The position numbers were made by a program, and so were the translations under genes. Below are positions 1 to 6,104 of a stretch of DNA of 17,024 nucleotides, in pieces (position 1 is the first letter of the stretch; every line of letters starts with the position of its first letter). Origin of the DNA: Thermoplasmata archaeon (lineage in GTDB: Archaea; Thermoplasmatota; E2; UBA202; JdFR-43); assembly GCA_021158865.1 (NCBI GenBank), contig JAGGSX010000088.1, forward strand, positions 1-17,024, given 5' to 3'. Below the pieces are notes generated by a model. It worked only from the letters and a program-made list of their open reading frames with translations. It had not been told where the DNA came from and made no database searches.

Positions 1-1
1 C

Positions 2-106
2 ATAGTGGAAACAGGGGATGGGAATTTAAATTTCATGAAATTTTTCGACAAACCCGATTTGAGATTTGAATTAATTGTTGCAATGCTCTCGCAATCATGG
101 CTGTAA
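2..106 (+). CDS. Possible C-terminal end of a protein running in from the left edge
   Basis: Frame 2 is open from the window edge to a TAA at 104-106, giving 34 residues that end in AMLSQSWL. The composition looks protein-like (charged KPDLRFEL followed by a hydrophobic stretch). If real, the gene is convergent with the seryl-tRNA synthetase, whose stop lies 38 nt further on. An internal ATG at 35-37 could instead start a meaningless 23-codon frame. No family is recognised from so short a tail, and a 34-codon open run at an edge could be chance. Confidence 0.35.
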   Translation: MVETGDGNLNFMKFFDKPDLRFELIVAMLSQSWL

Positions 107-144
107 TTATGAAAAAACGTAAATAAATGTTGATTAAAAAGCAA

Positions 145-1602
145 TTATAAAAATTTTGGCATTTCTGGAAGCTTTGCCAAATATTTTTTAAAACCATCTG
201 GCCATTTTTCTGGATTTAATCCTTTCTGAGCCAAAAATGAAACCATCCATCTTTCCAAGCCTACGCCAGAGCAACCACTCCATAACTGGCTTCGCTGCCC
301 TTTTATATTGAATGCTTTTGTATACTTATCACCAACTATTGATATATTCTGGAATTCAAGCCATTCCTTGCTTCTATCCCCTCGATATGGCAGCCATGCT
401 TCAAAATCTATGGTGCCTTTTGCTTCACTTTCTTCAATACCAACAATGCCAGCCTGCTGCATATAAAATGGGGTCACTCTTGCCATTCTCCATTCTAAAT
501 CAAGAATGTTGTTAAAAACATGCTTATAACGAGCAATCAATTTTTCTCTCAAATCAAGCAATTGCTCTTTTGTTCCAATATATACTATCTCAATCCTATG
601 AAACTCGTCAACACGCTCTATGCCATGCTTTCCACCAGCTTCATATCTATCGGATGGGACGGAATGCTCAAATATTAGTAATGGCAATTCTTCCTCTGAA
701 ATTGTTTTTCCTGATATGGAAGCATAAATATTTGGACACTGAGCATATACAACGCCTTCTTTCGGCGCCTTCAAATTTTTTAAAAGCTCTTTTTCATCAA
801 CTTTCTTTGTTATTTTTACTAAATCTATGAAATGCTCCCATCGCTTCTCGTCCCTGCTAAATGGCTCACAGATGTAATATATCTCTCCGGGCATTCCTTC
901 AAGATGCCCAGTTTTAAGCCACGTTTCAAATGGCACATGCATTGGTTCTATAACCTCTTTGAAACCAAGAGGTAAAACAATTTCCTGCAAAACAATTTTT
1001 TCCATTGCCCGCATTATGGCGGCGGCTGGCGGGAAATAAAACCATTTTCCTTTGCCTCTCAAAACAATCCAGCCCAATTTCTGCATTTCTAACGATGGGT
1101 CTTTATTCCACACAGGTTTTTTCTCCTCGCTCTTCCATAAAAGCTGCCAGTATTCTTTCTTACCTTCATAATATTGTTTCTCAACTTTTTCTTTAATTAG
1201 TTTTATCATTCTGTCTATGTAATTTCTCCTCATGAAATCCTCTTCCTTATCAAAAATTTTCATTTCAACTTTTTTTTCTTTTATATCCAATTCAACAAAT
1301 GGTATAGAAAATTTTTTTAATGGCTTTCTTTCCAATCCAAATTTTATTATATATTCTTCAAGATGTATATCTCTGACCCCTATCTTTTGTTTTCCCAGAT
1401 ATTGAGCCATCATTTTATAAATTCTTAATGCCCATTCATGAGCTCTTCTTTTTTCTGATACTATCCTCAAAAAAATTTTATTGCCTTCCTGCCACCATTT
1501 TTTTATCTCTACTTCTTCCAACTTTTTTTCAATTAATTCAATAAAATCATCCATATCCGTTTTTTTGCTTAAGAATACACTAAACGTTAAATCATATTCC
1601 AT
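145..1602 (-). CDS. serS: Serine--tRNA ligase, class-2 (methanogen-type, zinc-dependent)
   Basis: Charges tRNA-Ser with serine in the cytoplasm. At 485 aa it has the two-part layout of the rare archaeal SerRS: an idiosyncratic N-terminal tRNA-binding domain (about residues 1-165) and a class II catalytic core. The three zinc ligands known from the Methanosarcina barkeri enzyme have matching positions here: Cys289 in YAQCPN, Glu338 in FHRIEIV and Cys444 in WSGCSGVGLERW. Their spacings (49 and 106 residues) equal those I recall for the reference protein (C306, E355, C461). Motif 3 is the GVGLERW segment (446-452). The ATG lies 12 nt after the Pcc1 stop, so it is the last gene of the PAP2-GT4-Pcc1-SerRS run. 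This form is best known from methanogens, while most other archaea use the bacterial-like SerRS. Confidence 0.95.
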   Translation of the reverse strand: MEYDLTFSVFLSKKTDMDDFIELIEKKLEEVEIKKWWQEGNKIFLRIVSEKRRAHEWALRIYKMMAQYLGKQKIGVRDIHLEEYIIKFGLERKPLKKFSIPFVELDIKEKKVEMKIFDKEEDFMRRNYIDRMIKLIKEKVEKQYYEGKKEYWQLLWKSEEKKPVWNKDPSLEMQKLGWIVLRGKGKWFYFPPAAAIMRAMEKIVLQEIVLPLGFKEVIEPMHVPFETWLKTGHLEGMPGEIYYICEPFSRDEKRWEHFIDLVKITKKVDEKELLKNLKAPKEGVVYAQCPNIYASISGKTISEEELPLLIFEHSVPSDRYEAGGKHGIERVDEFHRIEIVYIGTKEQLLDLREKLIARYKHVFNNILDLEWRMARVTPFYMQQAGIVGIEESEAKGTIDFEAWLPYRGDRSKEWLEFQNISIVGDKYTKAFNIKGQRSQLWSGCSGVGLERWMVSFLAQKGLNPEKWPDGFKKYLAKLPEMPKFL

Positions 1603-1614
1603 AGATTGTATAGC

Positions 1615-1842
1615 CTATTCATTTAAATTAATTGCTTCAATTGCAACTTTCATGCATGAAAAAAAATCATTCAATGTATTCAATAAAGAAAGAAGGTTAT
1701 CAAATTTTCCTTCAGCGATTATGTAATTTCCATTCATACGACTTTTAATATATTCCTCATTATCCACTTTCAATGCTTCATTTACTGCCATAGCCTCTTT
1801 ATGGCTGCTACATTCAATTTTTAATTTAAATTCTGCTTTCAT
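1615..1842 (-). CDS. pcc1: KEOPS complex subunit Pcc1
   Basis: Small (75 aa) Pcc1-like protein. In archaea and eukaryotes Pcc1 is the dimerising subunit of KEOPS, which together with Kae1 makes the t6A37 modification of ANN-decoding tRNAs. Seen here: a beta-strand start (MKAEFKLKIE), a helix with EALKVDNEEYIKSR, a second strand (NYIIAEGKF) and the C-terminal helix LLSLLNTLNDFFSCMKVA, which matches the family pattern of a serine/threonine-asparagine-rich helix near the end. A TTG at 1857 and an ATG at 1848 lie upstream in frame; I chose the ATG at 1842 because it begins directly at the first strand, but 1848 is equally possible. The gene overlaps the glycosyltransferase end by 17 nt and is translated just before SerRS, so two tRNA-related genes are coupled. 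Call based on pattern and length, without a search. Confidence 0.78.
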   Translation of the reverse strand: MKAEFKLKIECSSHKEAMAVNEALKVDNEEYIKSRMNGNYIIAEGKFDNLLSLLNTLNDFFSCMKVAIEAINLNE

Positions 1843-2944
1843 TTTCATAAAATTCAATCAATTTTTCTCCCATTTTTTCAATGCTATATTTCTCAACAAA
1901 TTTTCTTGCCTTCTTCACAACATCTTTAGCATCCATACCAATTAAAATTTTTTCAGCCAATTCCTTTTCATCTCCTGGAGAAAACAAAAACCCATTTTCT
2001 CCATCAAAAACAAATTCTGGAATTGCTCTTGCCCTAGCAGCCACAACAGGCAAGCCGGAAGCCATCGCCTCAAGAACGACAATTCCCTGAGTTTCATAAG
2101 TTGATGGAAATATAAAAACATCTGCAGCCCTATAATAATCCGCCAACTCTTCATCTGGAATAAATCCTGTAAATAAAAATTCTTTTTCCAGTCCCATTTT
2201 TTTTACCATTTTTTCTAATTCTATTTTTGCAGGCCCTTCCCCAATTATTAAAAAAATGGCATCAATCTTATCAATTATGTGAGGAGCTGCTTTTATAAGC
2301 AAATCTATGTTTTTTTCTTTTACAATTCTTCCAACATGCAAAATTAATTTTTTTCCTTCAAACTTGCTTTTTATTCTTTTTCCATTCCCCCTTTCAAATT
2401 TTTTTATATCAATTCCAGTTGGTATAATTTCTATTTTTTTATTATATTTCTCCAATTGATTTGCAACATATTTACTCGGGGCAATAATAACATTGCATCT
2501 TCTGAAATACCATTTTAGCCATATTTCAAGCAATTTTTTTGAAAATTTCTGCATCCCTTCTGAAAAAAAATATACTGAATCTTGTAGAAATGTATGATAT
2601 GTAAATACCAAAGGAATTTTTGCAAAGTGAGAAGAAATAACCGCATTTGTTCCAATGATGCCGGGAGAATGAGAATGTATTATATCTGGTTTTATACTTT
2701 TTATTATCTTTAATGTCCTTTTTGAAAATAGAGATGATATAGCTGTTATCCTATAATTGGGATATTTAGAATATGGCTTTGCTTTATAATAAATTATGTT
2801 ATCCTGCAATTCATTTTTATTACCCGGGGCAAAAATATACACTTTATTTCCTTTGCTTTCAATAACTTCTTTAAAAGATAGAAGCGAATTTACAACTCCA
2901 TCTCTTGTAGGAAGCCATGTATCTGTAAACCATGCTATTTCCAT
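1826..2944 (-). CDS. GT4-family glycosyltransferase (glycolipid-type)
   Basis: Transfers a sugar from a nucleotide-sugar donor to an acceptor, probably a membrane lipid, at the cytoplasmic face. The 372 aa chain has the GT-B two-domain fold pattern: an N-terminal acceptor domain opening with FTDTWLPTRDGVVNSL (glycine loop) and HSHSPGIIGTNAV (about 90-102), and a C-terminal donor domain with ILHVGRIVKEKNIDLLI (201-217), IIGEGP (233-238) and the retaining EX7E motif (Glu284 and Glu292 in YETQGIVVLEAMASG). The opening and YHTF segments resemble diacylglycerol glucosyltransferases and PimA-like mannosyltransferases, so a lipid acceptor is inferred. It overlaps the PAP2 gene by 10 nt upstream and Pcc1 downstream, so it sits inside a tightly coupled operon. 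The exact donor and acceptor cannot be read from sequence. Confidence 0.9.
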   Translation of the reverse strand: MEIAWFTDTWLPTRDGVVNSLLSFKEVIESKGNKVYIFAPGNKNELQDNIIYYKAKPYSKYPNYRITAISSLFSKRTLKIIKSIKPDIIHSHSPGIIGTNAVISSHFAKIPLVFTYHTFLQDSVYFFSEGMQKFSKKLLEIWLKWYFRRCNVIIAPSKYVANQLEKYNKKIEIIPTGIDIKKFERGNGKRIKSKFEGKKLILHVGRIVKEKNIDLLIKAAPHIIDKIDAIFLIIGEGPAKIELEKMVKKMGLEKEFLFTGFIPDEELADYYRAADVFIFPSTYETQGIVVLEAMASGLPVVAARARAIPEFVFDGENGFLFSPGDEKELAEKILIGMDAKDVVKKARKFVEKYSIEKMGEKLIEFYENESRI

Positions 2945-3723
2945 TTTATTCCAGTAATTTTAAGAGCAGCAACAATGGAAATGAGGGCTATTGCCTCCCC
3001 CCCAATAACGTCTGTTAGCCAGTGTATACCAAGATAAAGAGTGGCAATTGGAATTGATATTGCCATCAATATTGCAACATAAGAATATTTTTTATATTTT
3101 GATATTACAGCAGTGTAAGTCATTACAGCAGACAATGCTGAATGCAAGCTTGGAAAACAATTGTTTAACGTAGTAAATTTAAAGAGTATTGCCGTGCTGC
3201 TTGGCCATATTTCGTATAACCTAAATGAAACAGCTTCTCCATTATACCACGCATAATTGGATGAAGCCCACCACGCATCATGCACTGGGAAGAATAAAAG
3301 AAATGGAAGAGATATGGAAATAACCAATGCATACGCCACTACAGCGAGCTTTAAAGACTTTATATCTTTAGATATTATATACAGAAATGGAGTGAAATAC
3401 AATAAAAACGGGAAGCCAATTATATAAACAAATGCAAAATAATAATCTAATACAACATTATGGATACTCTGAAAAGCTGCAACAATGTTTCCTTCCATAT
3501 TGTAAATTTTTTCAGTAAAATCAAAAGCAAAACGAGATGTAATCATCGGGTCTATTTTCACTTCTGTCATTTGTAAAAGAAATATTGAGAAAAATATCAT
3601 TAAAAAAATGATGAAATATGGAATATCTTCTTTTGATATATTATGTCTTTTCTCTTTAAAGATAAATGCCCCTACTATTGAAAGTAAAACATTTACAGCA
3701 ATCCATAGGATGGTTATTTTCAT
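2935..3723 (-). CDS. PAP2-superfamily membrane phosphatase/phosphotransferase (Aur1/inositolphosphotransferase-like)
   Basis: A 262 aa polytopic membrane protein with about six hydrophobic segments. The PAP2 signature is present in its Aur1-like form: NCFPSLHSA (188-196, catalytic His194) and LYLGIHWLTDVIGG (229-242, His234 and Asp238). The third PAP2 signature (KX6RP) is not obvious, which is usual for the Aur1/IPC-synthase-like branch. Such enzymes move or remove a phospho-head group on the outer face of the membrane. It is the first gene of the run and is translationally coupled to the GT4 glycosyltransferase (TAG inside its start region, 10-nt overlap), so the pair probably builds or trims a glycolipid or inositol-phosphate head group. 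A simple undecaprenol/dolichol-phosphate phosphatase is an alternative. Confidence 0.85.
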   Translation of the reverse strand: MKITILWIAVNVLLSIVGAFIFKEKRHNISKEDIPYFIIFLMIFFSIFLLQMTEVKIDPMITSRFAFDFTEKIYNMEGNIVAAFQSIHNVVLDYYFAFVYIIGFPFLLYFTPFLYIISKDIKSLKLAVVAYALVISISLPFLLFFPVHDAWWASSNYAWYNGEAVSFRLYEIWPSSTAILFKFTTLNNCFPSLHSALSAVMTYTAVISKYKKYSYVAILMAISIPIATLYLGIHWLTDVIGGEAIALISIVAALKITGIKWK

Positions 3724-4011
3724 CTAATTTTATAATATCCTTCTCTTTTAAGTAATTTTCTGAAATTTTATTTTCCTGTAGATTACGAATGTTTTTCCCC
3801 GCTATTCTATCAGATGATATAGAAACAGCGATTCTAAAATCCCAAGAAGCAAAAGAAAAGATGCGAATATTAAAGAAAGCATTCTTGTAGCATTATTCAT
3901 GGAGATTGGCATAGGAAAAGTATCTATCTATACGCAATAATTTGGTTGGATGTTGCGAAATCTTTACTTATCTGAAAAGGTTTTATATGAAAAAGATATA
4001 AACAAATGAAT
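3724..4011. other. Intergenic stretch upstream of tRNA-Met with no supported gene
   Basis: This 288-nt gap separates the minus-strand operon from the plus-strand tRNA. It holds a 33-codon ATG frame (3789-3890) and a second, overlapping frame of about 40 codons ending with VALFMEIGIGKVSIYTQ; neither resembles a known family, and they could be a decayed gene. The last 30 nt carry the tRNA promoter. Confidence 0.5.
3981..3988 (+). promoter_or_regulatory. TATA-like box for tRNA-Met
   Basis: TTTTATAT preceded by the purine-rich AAAAGG (a possible BRE), centred about 27 nt before the first tRNA base at 4012. This is the expected archaeal spacing. Confidence 0.6.
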
Positions 4012-4050
4012 GTCGGGGTGGCTCAGCCTGGTTGGAGCGCCTGACTCATA

Positions 4051-4076
4051 AGCGCAGCTAAAGGGTTTGCTAAGAA
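4051..4076 (+). other. tRNA-Met intron 1 (canonical position 37/38)
   Basis: A 26-nt insertion directly after A37. The anticodon stem acts as outer helix. The middle helix pairs CTCA (4045-4048) with TAAG (4071-4074) with one C-A mismatch. The bulges are TAA (4049-4051) and AAA (4075-4077). The inner pairing is GC (4052-4053) with GC (4069-4070). Cutting each bulge after its second base gives the ordinary loop CTCATAA. The bulge-helix-bulge is therefore slightly relaxed. Confidence 0.85.
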
Positions 4077-4098
4077 ATCAGGAGGTCGCGGGTTCAAA

Positions 4099-4128
4099 TT
4101 GCAATTTGCATAGCAAGTTGCATGAAAA
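4099..4128 (+). other. tRNA-Met intron 2 (non-canonical, T-loop position 59/60)
   Basis: A 30-nt insertion in the T-loop with a strict bulge-helix-bulge. The outer helix is the T-stem. The 4-bp middle helix is TTCA (4093-4096) with TGAA (4123-4126). The 3-nt bulges are AAT (4097-4099) and AAC (4127-4129). The inner hairpin is 10 bp (4100-4109 with 4113-4122, one G-T pair) closed by an ATA loop. Cutting after the second base of each bulge leaves the 7-nt T-loop TTCAAAC, a perfect T-loop. Confidence 0.9.
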
Positions 4129-4151
4129 CCCCGCCCCCGACATAATTCGCC

Positions 4152-4165
4152 TTTTTAAATTTTTT
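4152..4165 (+). terminator. Oligo-T terminator after tRNA-Met
   Basis: Two runs of T (TTTTT at 4152-4156 and TTTTTT at 4160-4165) lie 10-23 nt beyond the tRNA end. Archaeal RNA polymerase commonly terminates at such T-tracts without needing a hairpin. Confidence 0.55.
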
Positions 4166-4218
4166 CTCATACATTTGTCAAAATTTTTGTTAAGTTGACA
4201 GCACTGAATTAAAAACAG

Positions 4219-4230
4219 TTAAATATTAAA
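4219..4230 (+). promoter_or_regulatory. TATA-like box for the small membrane protein
   Basis: TTAAATATTAAA centred about 23 nt before the ATG at 4247. No ribosome-binding site is seen, so a leaderless or near-leaderless transcript is likely. Confidence 0.5.
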
Positions 4231-4246
4231 ACGAATAATTAATAAT

Positions 4247-4630
4247 ATGGAGAAGGAATATAAGCTTATAATAATTAGTATAATAATTGCATTTTTATTT
4301 TTAGCAGCGTCTTTTATACTCATTTCGAAAGATAGGGCTAAAAGCGGTGAAATATATGTAGGAAATCTTTGTAATAAAAGTCAGTCAATACATGTTGAAA
4401 TATTCCATGAAAATCATATTTTTATGAACAAAAACCTAACAATTTCACCAAATAAGGTGGTGAAATATTCATTTCTTATAAATGGAAGAAGAGATTTTAT
4501 TGTGATGGCAAAAACAAATTATTCCATGCGACAGAAGAGGGTTAAAGGCTGGATGATTACTATAACTATCGTAAGCATAAAAAATAAACCCGAAATTGAT
4601 ATAGAAGGAATAGGTAAAACATTTTTTTAA
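4247..4630 (+). CDS. Small membrane-anchored protein of unknown function
   Basis: The 127 aa protein is not recognised as any family. It has one strong hydrophobic segment near the N-terminus (about residues 7-27, isoleucine/leucine/alanine-rich), followed by a lysine-rich polar domain of about 95 residues. This domain has alternating hydrophobic residues typical of a beta-sandwich (IHVEIFHENHIFM, KVVKYSFLI, GWMITITIVSI). The likely topology is an N-terminal anchor with the domain outside the cell. The start is supported by a TATA-like box at the right distance. It stands alone on the + strand and is convergent with XPF, with only 13 nt between the two stops. It could be a lineage-specific surface or pseudopilin-like protein, though no pilin processing motif was seen. 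Confidence 0.65.
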   Translation: MEKEYKLIIISIIIAFLFLAASFILISKDRAKSGEIYVGNLCNKSQSIHVEIFHENHIFMNKNLTISPNKVVKYSFLINGRRDFIVMAKTNYSMRQKRVKGWMITITIVSIKNKPEIDIEGIGKTFF

Positions 4631-4643
4631 AGAAAATTTTTCA

Positions 4644-5297
4644 TCAATTCCTTTTATCTTCCTTCCACTCTGTTTCTATAACTTCTTTTATTGCCTCTGC
4701 CTTTTTATCTCCTATCCCTTCTACTTCTTTTAAATCCTCTATATCTGCATTCACTACATTTTTTACTGAGCCAAAGTGGTTGAGCAGCCTTTTCGCAAGT
4801 ATTGCAGATACATTTGGCAAGCCTTCAACAATAAATTGCTGTTTTTCATGCAAATTCATGTTAGGTTTTTTTCCCCTCAATGAAATTTCTTTTTTCTTCT
4901 TGAATTGTTCTCTTGATGCAAGAGCAAAAAGTAGGTTTGCTGTTTCCTCAATACCATAGGTTCTTACAACTGTAATGTTATAATCAAGCAACAAACATGC
5001 TATAGCCCCATATATTGCACGCCTGTCAATATTTCTGGAAAACAAGCCTCTATCTTCTATAACAATTATTGCCATTTCATAAGCATCTTTAAGTCGTTTA
5101 ACTTGGTCAAAAAGCCTTTTTCTTATTATTGAGTCAATGAAATCATCTGCTCTTTTTCTTTCAATCGCAACCCTCTCGCTCAGTATATAATCTCCAACTG
5201 GAAGTTGTTTTATTTCAACATCAGCTTTTAAAGATAGAATTTTTGGCAAACCTGAAAAAACTTCTCTTGTATCTGCAATTATTTTTGGCTTTTGCAT
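4644..5297 (-). CDS. xpf: XPF/ERCC4-type structure-specific endonuclease (short form)
   Basis: Cuts flaps, forks and other branched DNA during repair and replication restart. The 217 aa chain begins with the ERCC4 nuclease domain: IADTRE (7-12, Asp9), VGDYILS (34-40) and the ERKX3D active site (Glu46, Arg47, Lys48, Asp52). A double helix-hairpin-helix follows at about 153-210 (VEGLPNVSAILAKRLLNHFG and VEGIGDKKAEAI). No Hef-type helicase domain is present, and the ATG at 5297 sits right at the domain start, so this is a genuine short form. No obvious C-terminal PCNA-binding box is seen. It is divergent from the macro-domain gene with only 42 nt between the two start codons, so both are probably expressed from one promoter region. 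Confidence 0.93.
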   Translation of the reverse strand: MQKPKIIADTREVFSGLPKILSLKADVEIKQLPVGDYILSERVAIERKRADDFIDSIIRKRLFDQVKRLKDAYEMAIIVIEDRGLFSRNIDRRAIYGAIACLLLDYNITVVRTYGIEETANLLFALASREQFKKKKEISLRGKKPNMNLHEKQQFIVEGLPNVSAILAKRLLNHFGSVKNVVNADIEDLKEVEGIGDKKAEAIKEVIETEWKEDKRN

Positions 5298-5310
5298 GAT
5301 AATAAGAGTA

Positions 5311-5322
5311 TAATTATATTTA
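5311..5322. promoter_or_regulatory. Shared divergent TATA region between xpf and the macro-domain gene
   Basis: A near-symmetric AT block, TAATTATATTTA. It is centred about 20 nt from the xpf ATG (5297) and about 24 nt from the macro-domain ATG (5340). One TATA element may therefore serve both directions. Confidence 0.5.
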
Positions 5323-5339
5323 TCCCTTGTTTTTTATTT

Positions 5340-5891
5340 ATGAAATTTCAAGTGGGTAAATCAATCTTTGAAATCGTTGAAGGGGATATAACAAGGCAGG
5401 ACTGCGAGGCTGTTGTCAATGCCGCAAATCCACGCCTTTCGCCGGGTGGCGGGGTGAGCGGCGCCATCCACAGAGCAGCTGGCAGGCAGTTGTGGGAAGA
5501 AGCAAAGAAGCTTGGAGGATGCAAGACAGGGGAAGCAAAGATAACAAAAGGATATAAATTAGCTAAATATGTAATCCACACTGTCGGTCCTGTTTATAGA
5601 GGAAGTAAAGAAGATAGAGAATTGCTTGAAAACTGTTATATCAATAGTTTAAAAATTGCATTTGAGCATAAAATAAAAAGTATTGCATTTCCAGCCATAA
5701 GCACAGGTATATATGGATATCCAATGGAAGAGGCAGCTGAAGTGGCAATAAAAGCAATAATAAATTTTTTGAAAAATTGTGATTGTGAGATGAATGTGAA
5801 GCTTGTTTTGTATGGAAATGAAGCGTATAAAATTCATGAAAAATTTCTGGAAAGATTTATGGCAAAGGCAAATAAACAAAATTTTAAATAA
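5340..5891 (+). CDS. Macro-domain protein (MacroD/YmdB-type ADP-ribose hydrolase)
   Basis: Probably binds ADP-ribose and removes O-acetyl or mono-ADP-ribosyl groups. From the ATG at 5340 the protein is 183 aa, essentially one macro domain. Visible motifs are GDIT (15-18, adenine-contacting Asp16), VVNAANPRLSPGGGVSGAIH (25-44, catalytic Asn and glycine loop of the MacroD class), GEAKITKGYKL (64-74), VIHTVGP (78-84) and STGIYGYP (121-128, phosphate loop). A TTG-initiated extension back to 5292 would overlap xpf and adds no domain, so I rejected it. The divergent pairing with the XPF nuclease suggests a DNA-damage setting, as macro domains reverse ADP-ribosylation linked to repair, but that link is inference. 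Confidence 0.92.
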   Translation: MKFQVGKSIFEIVEGDITRQDCEAVVNAANPRLSPGGGVSGAIHRAAGRQLWEEAKKLGGCKTGEAKITKGYKLAKYVIHTVGPVYRGSKEDRELLENCYINSLKIAFEHKIKSIAFPAISTGIYGYPMEEAAEVAIKAIINFLKNCDCEMNVKLVLYGNEAYKIHEKFLERFMAKANKQNFK

Positions 5892-5933
5892 TTCCACTAT
5901 TATCGATGGATAGGTGGCAGCTTGGAAGCAAAT

Positions 5934-6098
5934 TTACAATAATATTGAGAAATTTTTCTTACTTATTCTTATTAAAATTTTTGGAATATATTTTTTTATC
6001 AAATTCTGATTGAATAGCTGGTTGCTATTTACTTCTGTTCTAATACCAATTTCATTGCAATATCTTTCATTTAATAGATAATTTTGGAAAAATCTATT
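5934..6098 (-). pseudogene. Possible gene remnant downstream of the radical-SAM operon
   Basis: After the TGA of the last operon gene, the same frame reads one Ala codon and a TAG, and is then open for 54 codons to a TAA at 5934-5936. The text is protein-like (FFQNYLLNERYCNEIGI, later NLIKKYIPKILIRI) but has no methionine, so it cannot be a complete gene. It may be the 3' end of a decayed gene, or chance in an AT-rich stretch. No family is recognised. The rest of the gap 5892-6104 shows nothing else. Confidence 0.25.
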
Positions 6099-6104
6099 CT
6101 ATGC

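Larger units (their letters stand above)
4012..4142 (+). tRNA. tRNA-Met (CAU), elongator type, with two introns
   Basis: All cloverleaf parts are visible once two insertions are removed. Acceptor stem GTCGGGG (4012-4018) pairs with CCCCGAC (4135-4141), with discriminator A at 4142. D-arm is GCTC/GAGC (4021-4024 and 4035-4038). Anticodon stem CCTGA (4040-4044) pairs with TCAGG (4078-4082) around CTCATAA, anticodon CAT at 4047-4049. Variable loop is AGGTC. T-stem GCGGG (4088-4092) pairs with CCCGC (4130-4134), and the spliced T-loop is TTCAAAC. The mature RNA would be 75 nt plus an added CCA, which is not encoded. A G1-C72 pair argues against initiator tRNA, whose archaeal form normally starts with A1. 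A tRNA-Ile decoded through modified CAU (agmatidine) cannot be fully excluded, but an intron at 37/38 is typical of euryarchaeal elongator tRNA-Met. Confidence 0.93.

Noticed and set aside
3789..3938. Two overlapping short frames in the gap before tRNA-Met, one with ATG (33 codons), one ending VALFMEIGIGKVSIYTQ
   Set aside because: No recognisable family, neither has a clear promoter or start context, and both are short enough to be chance.
5292..5339. N-terminal extension of the macro-domain protein from a TTG
   Set aside because: It would overlap xpf and the promoter; the ATG at 5340 starts exactly at the domain and fits the TATA distance.
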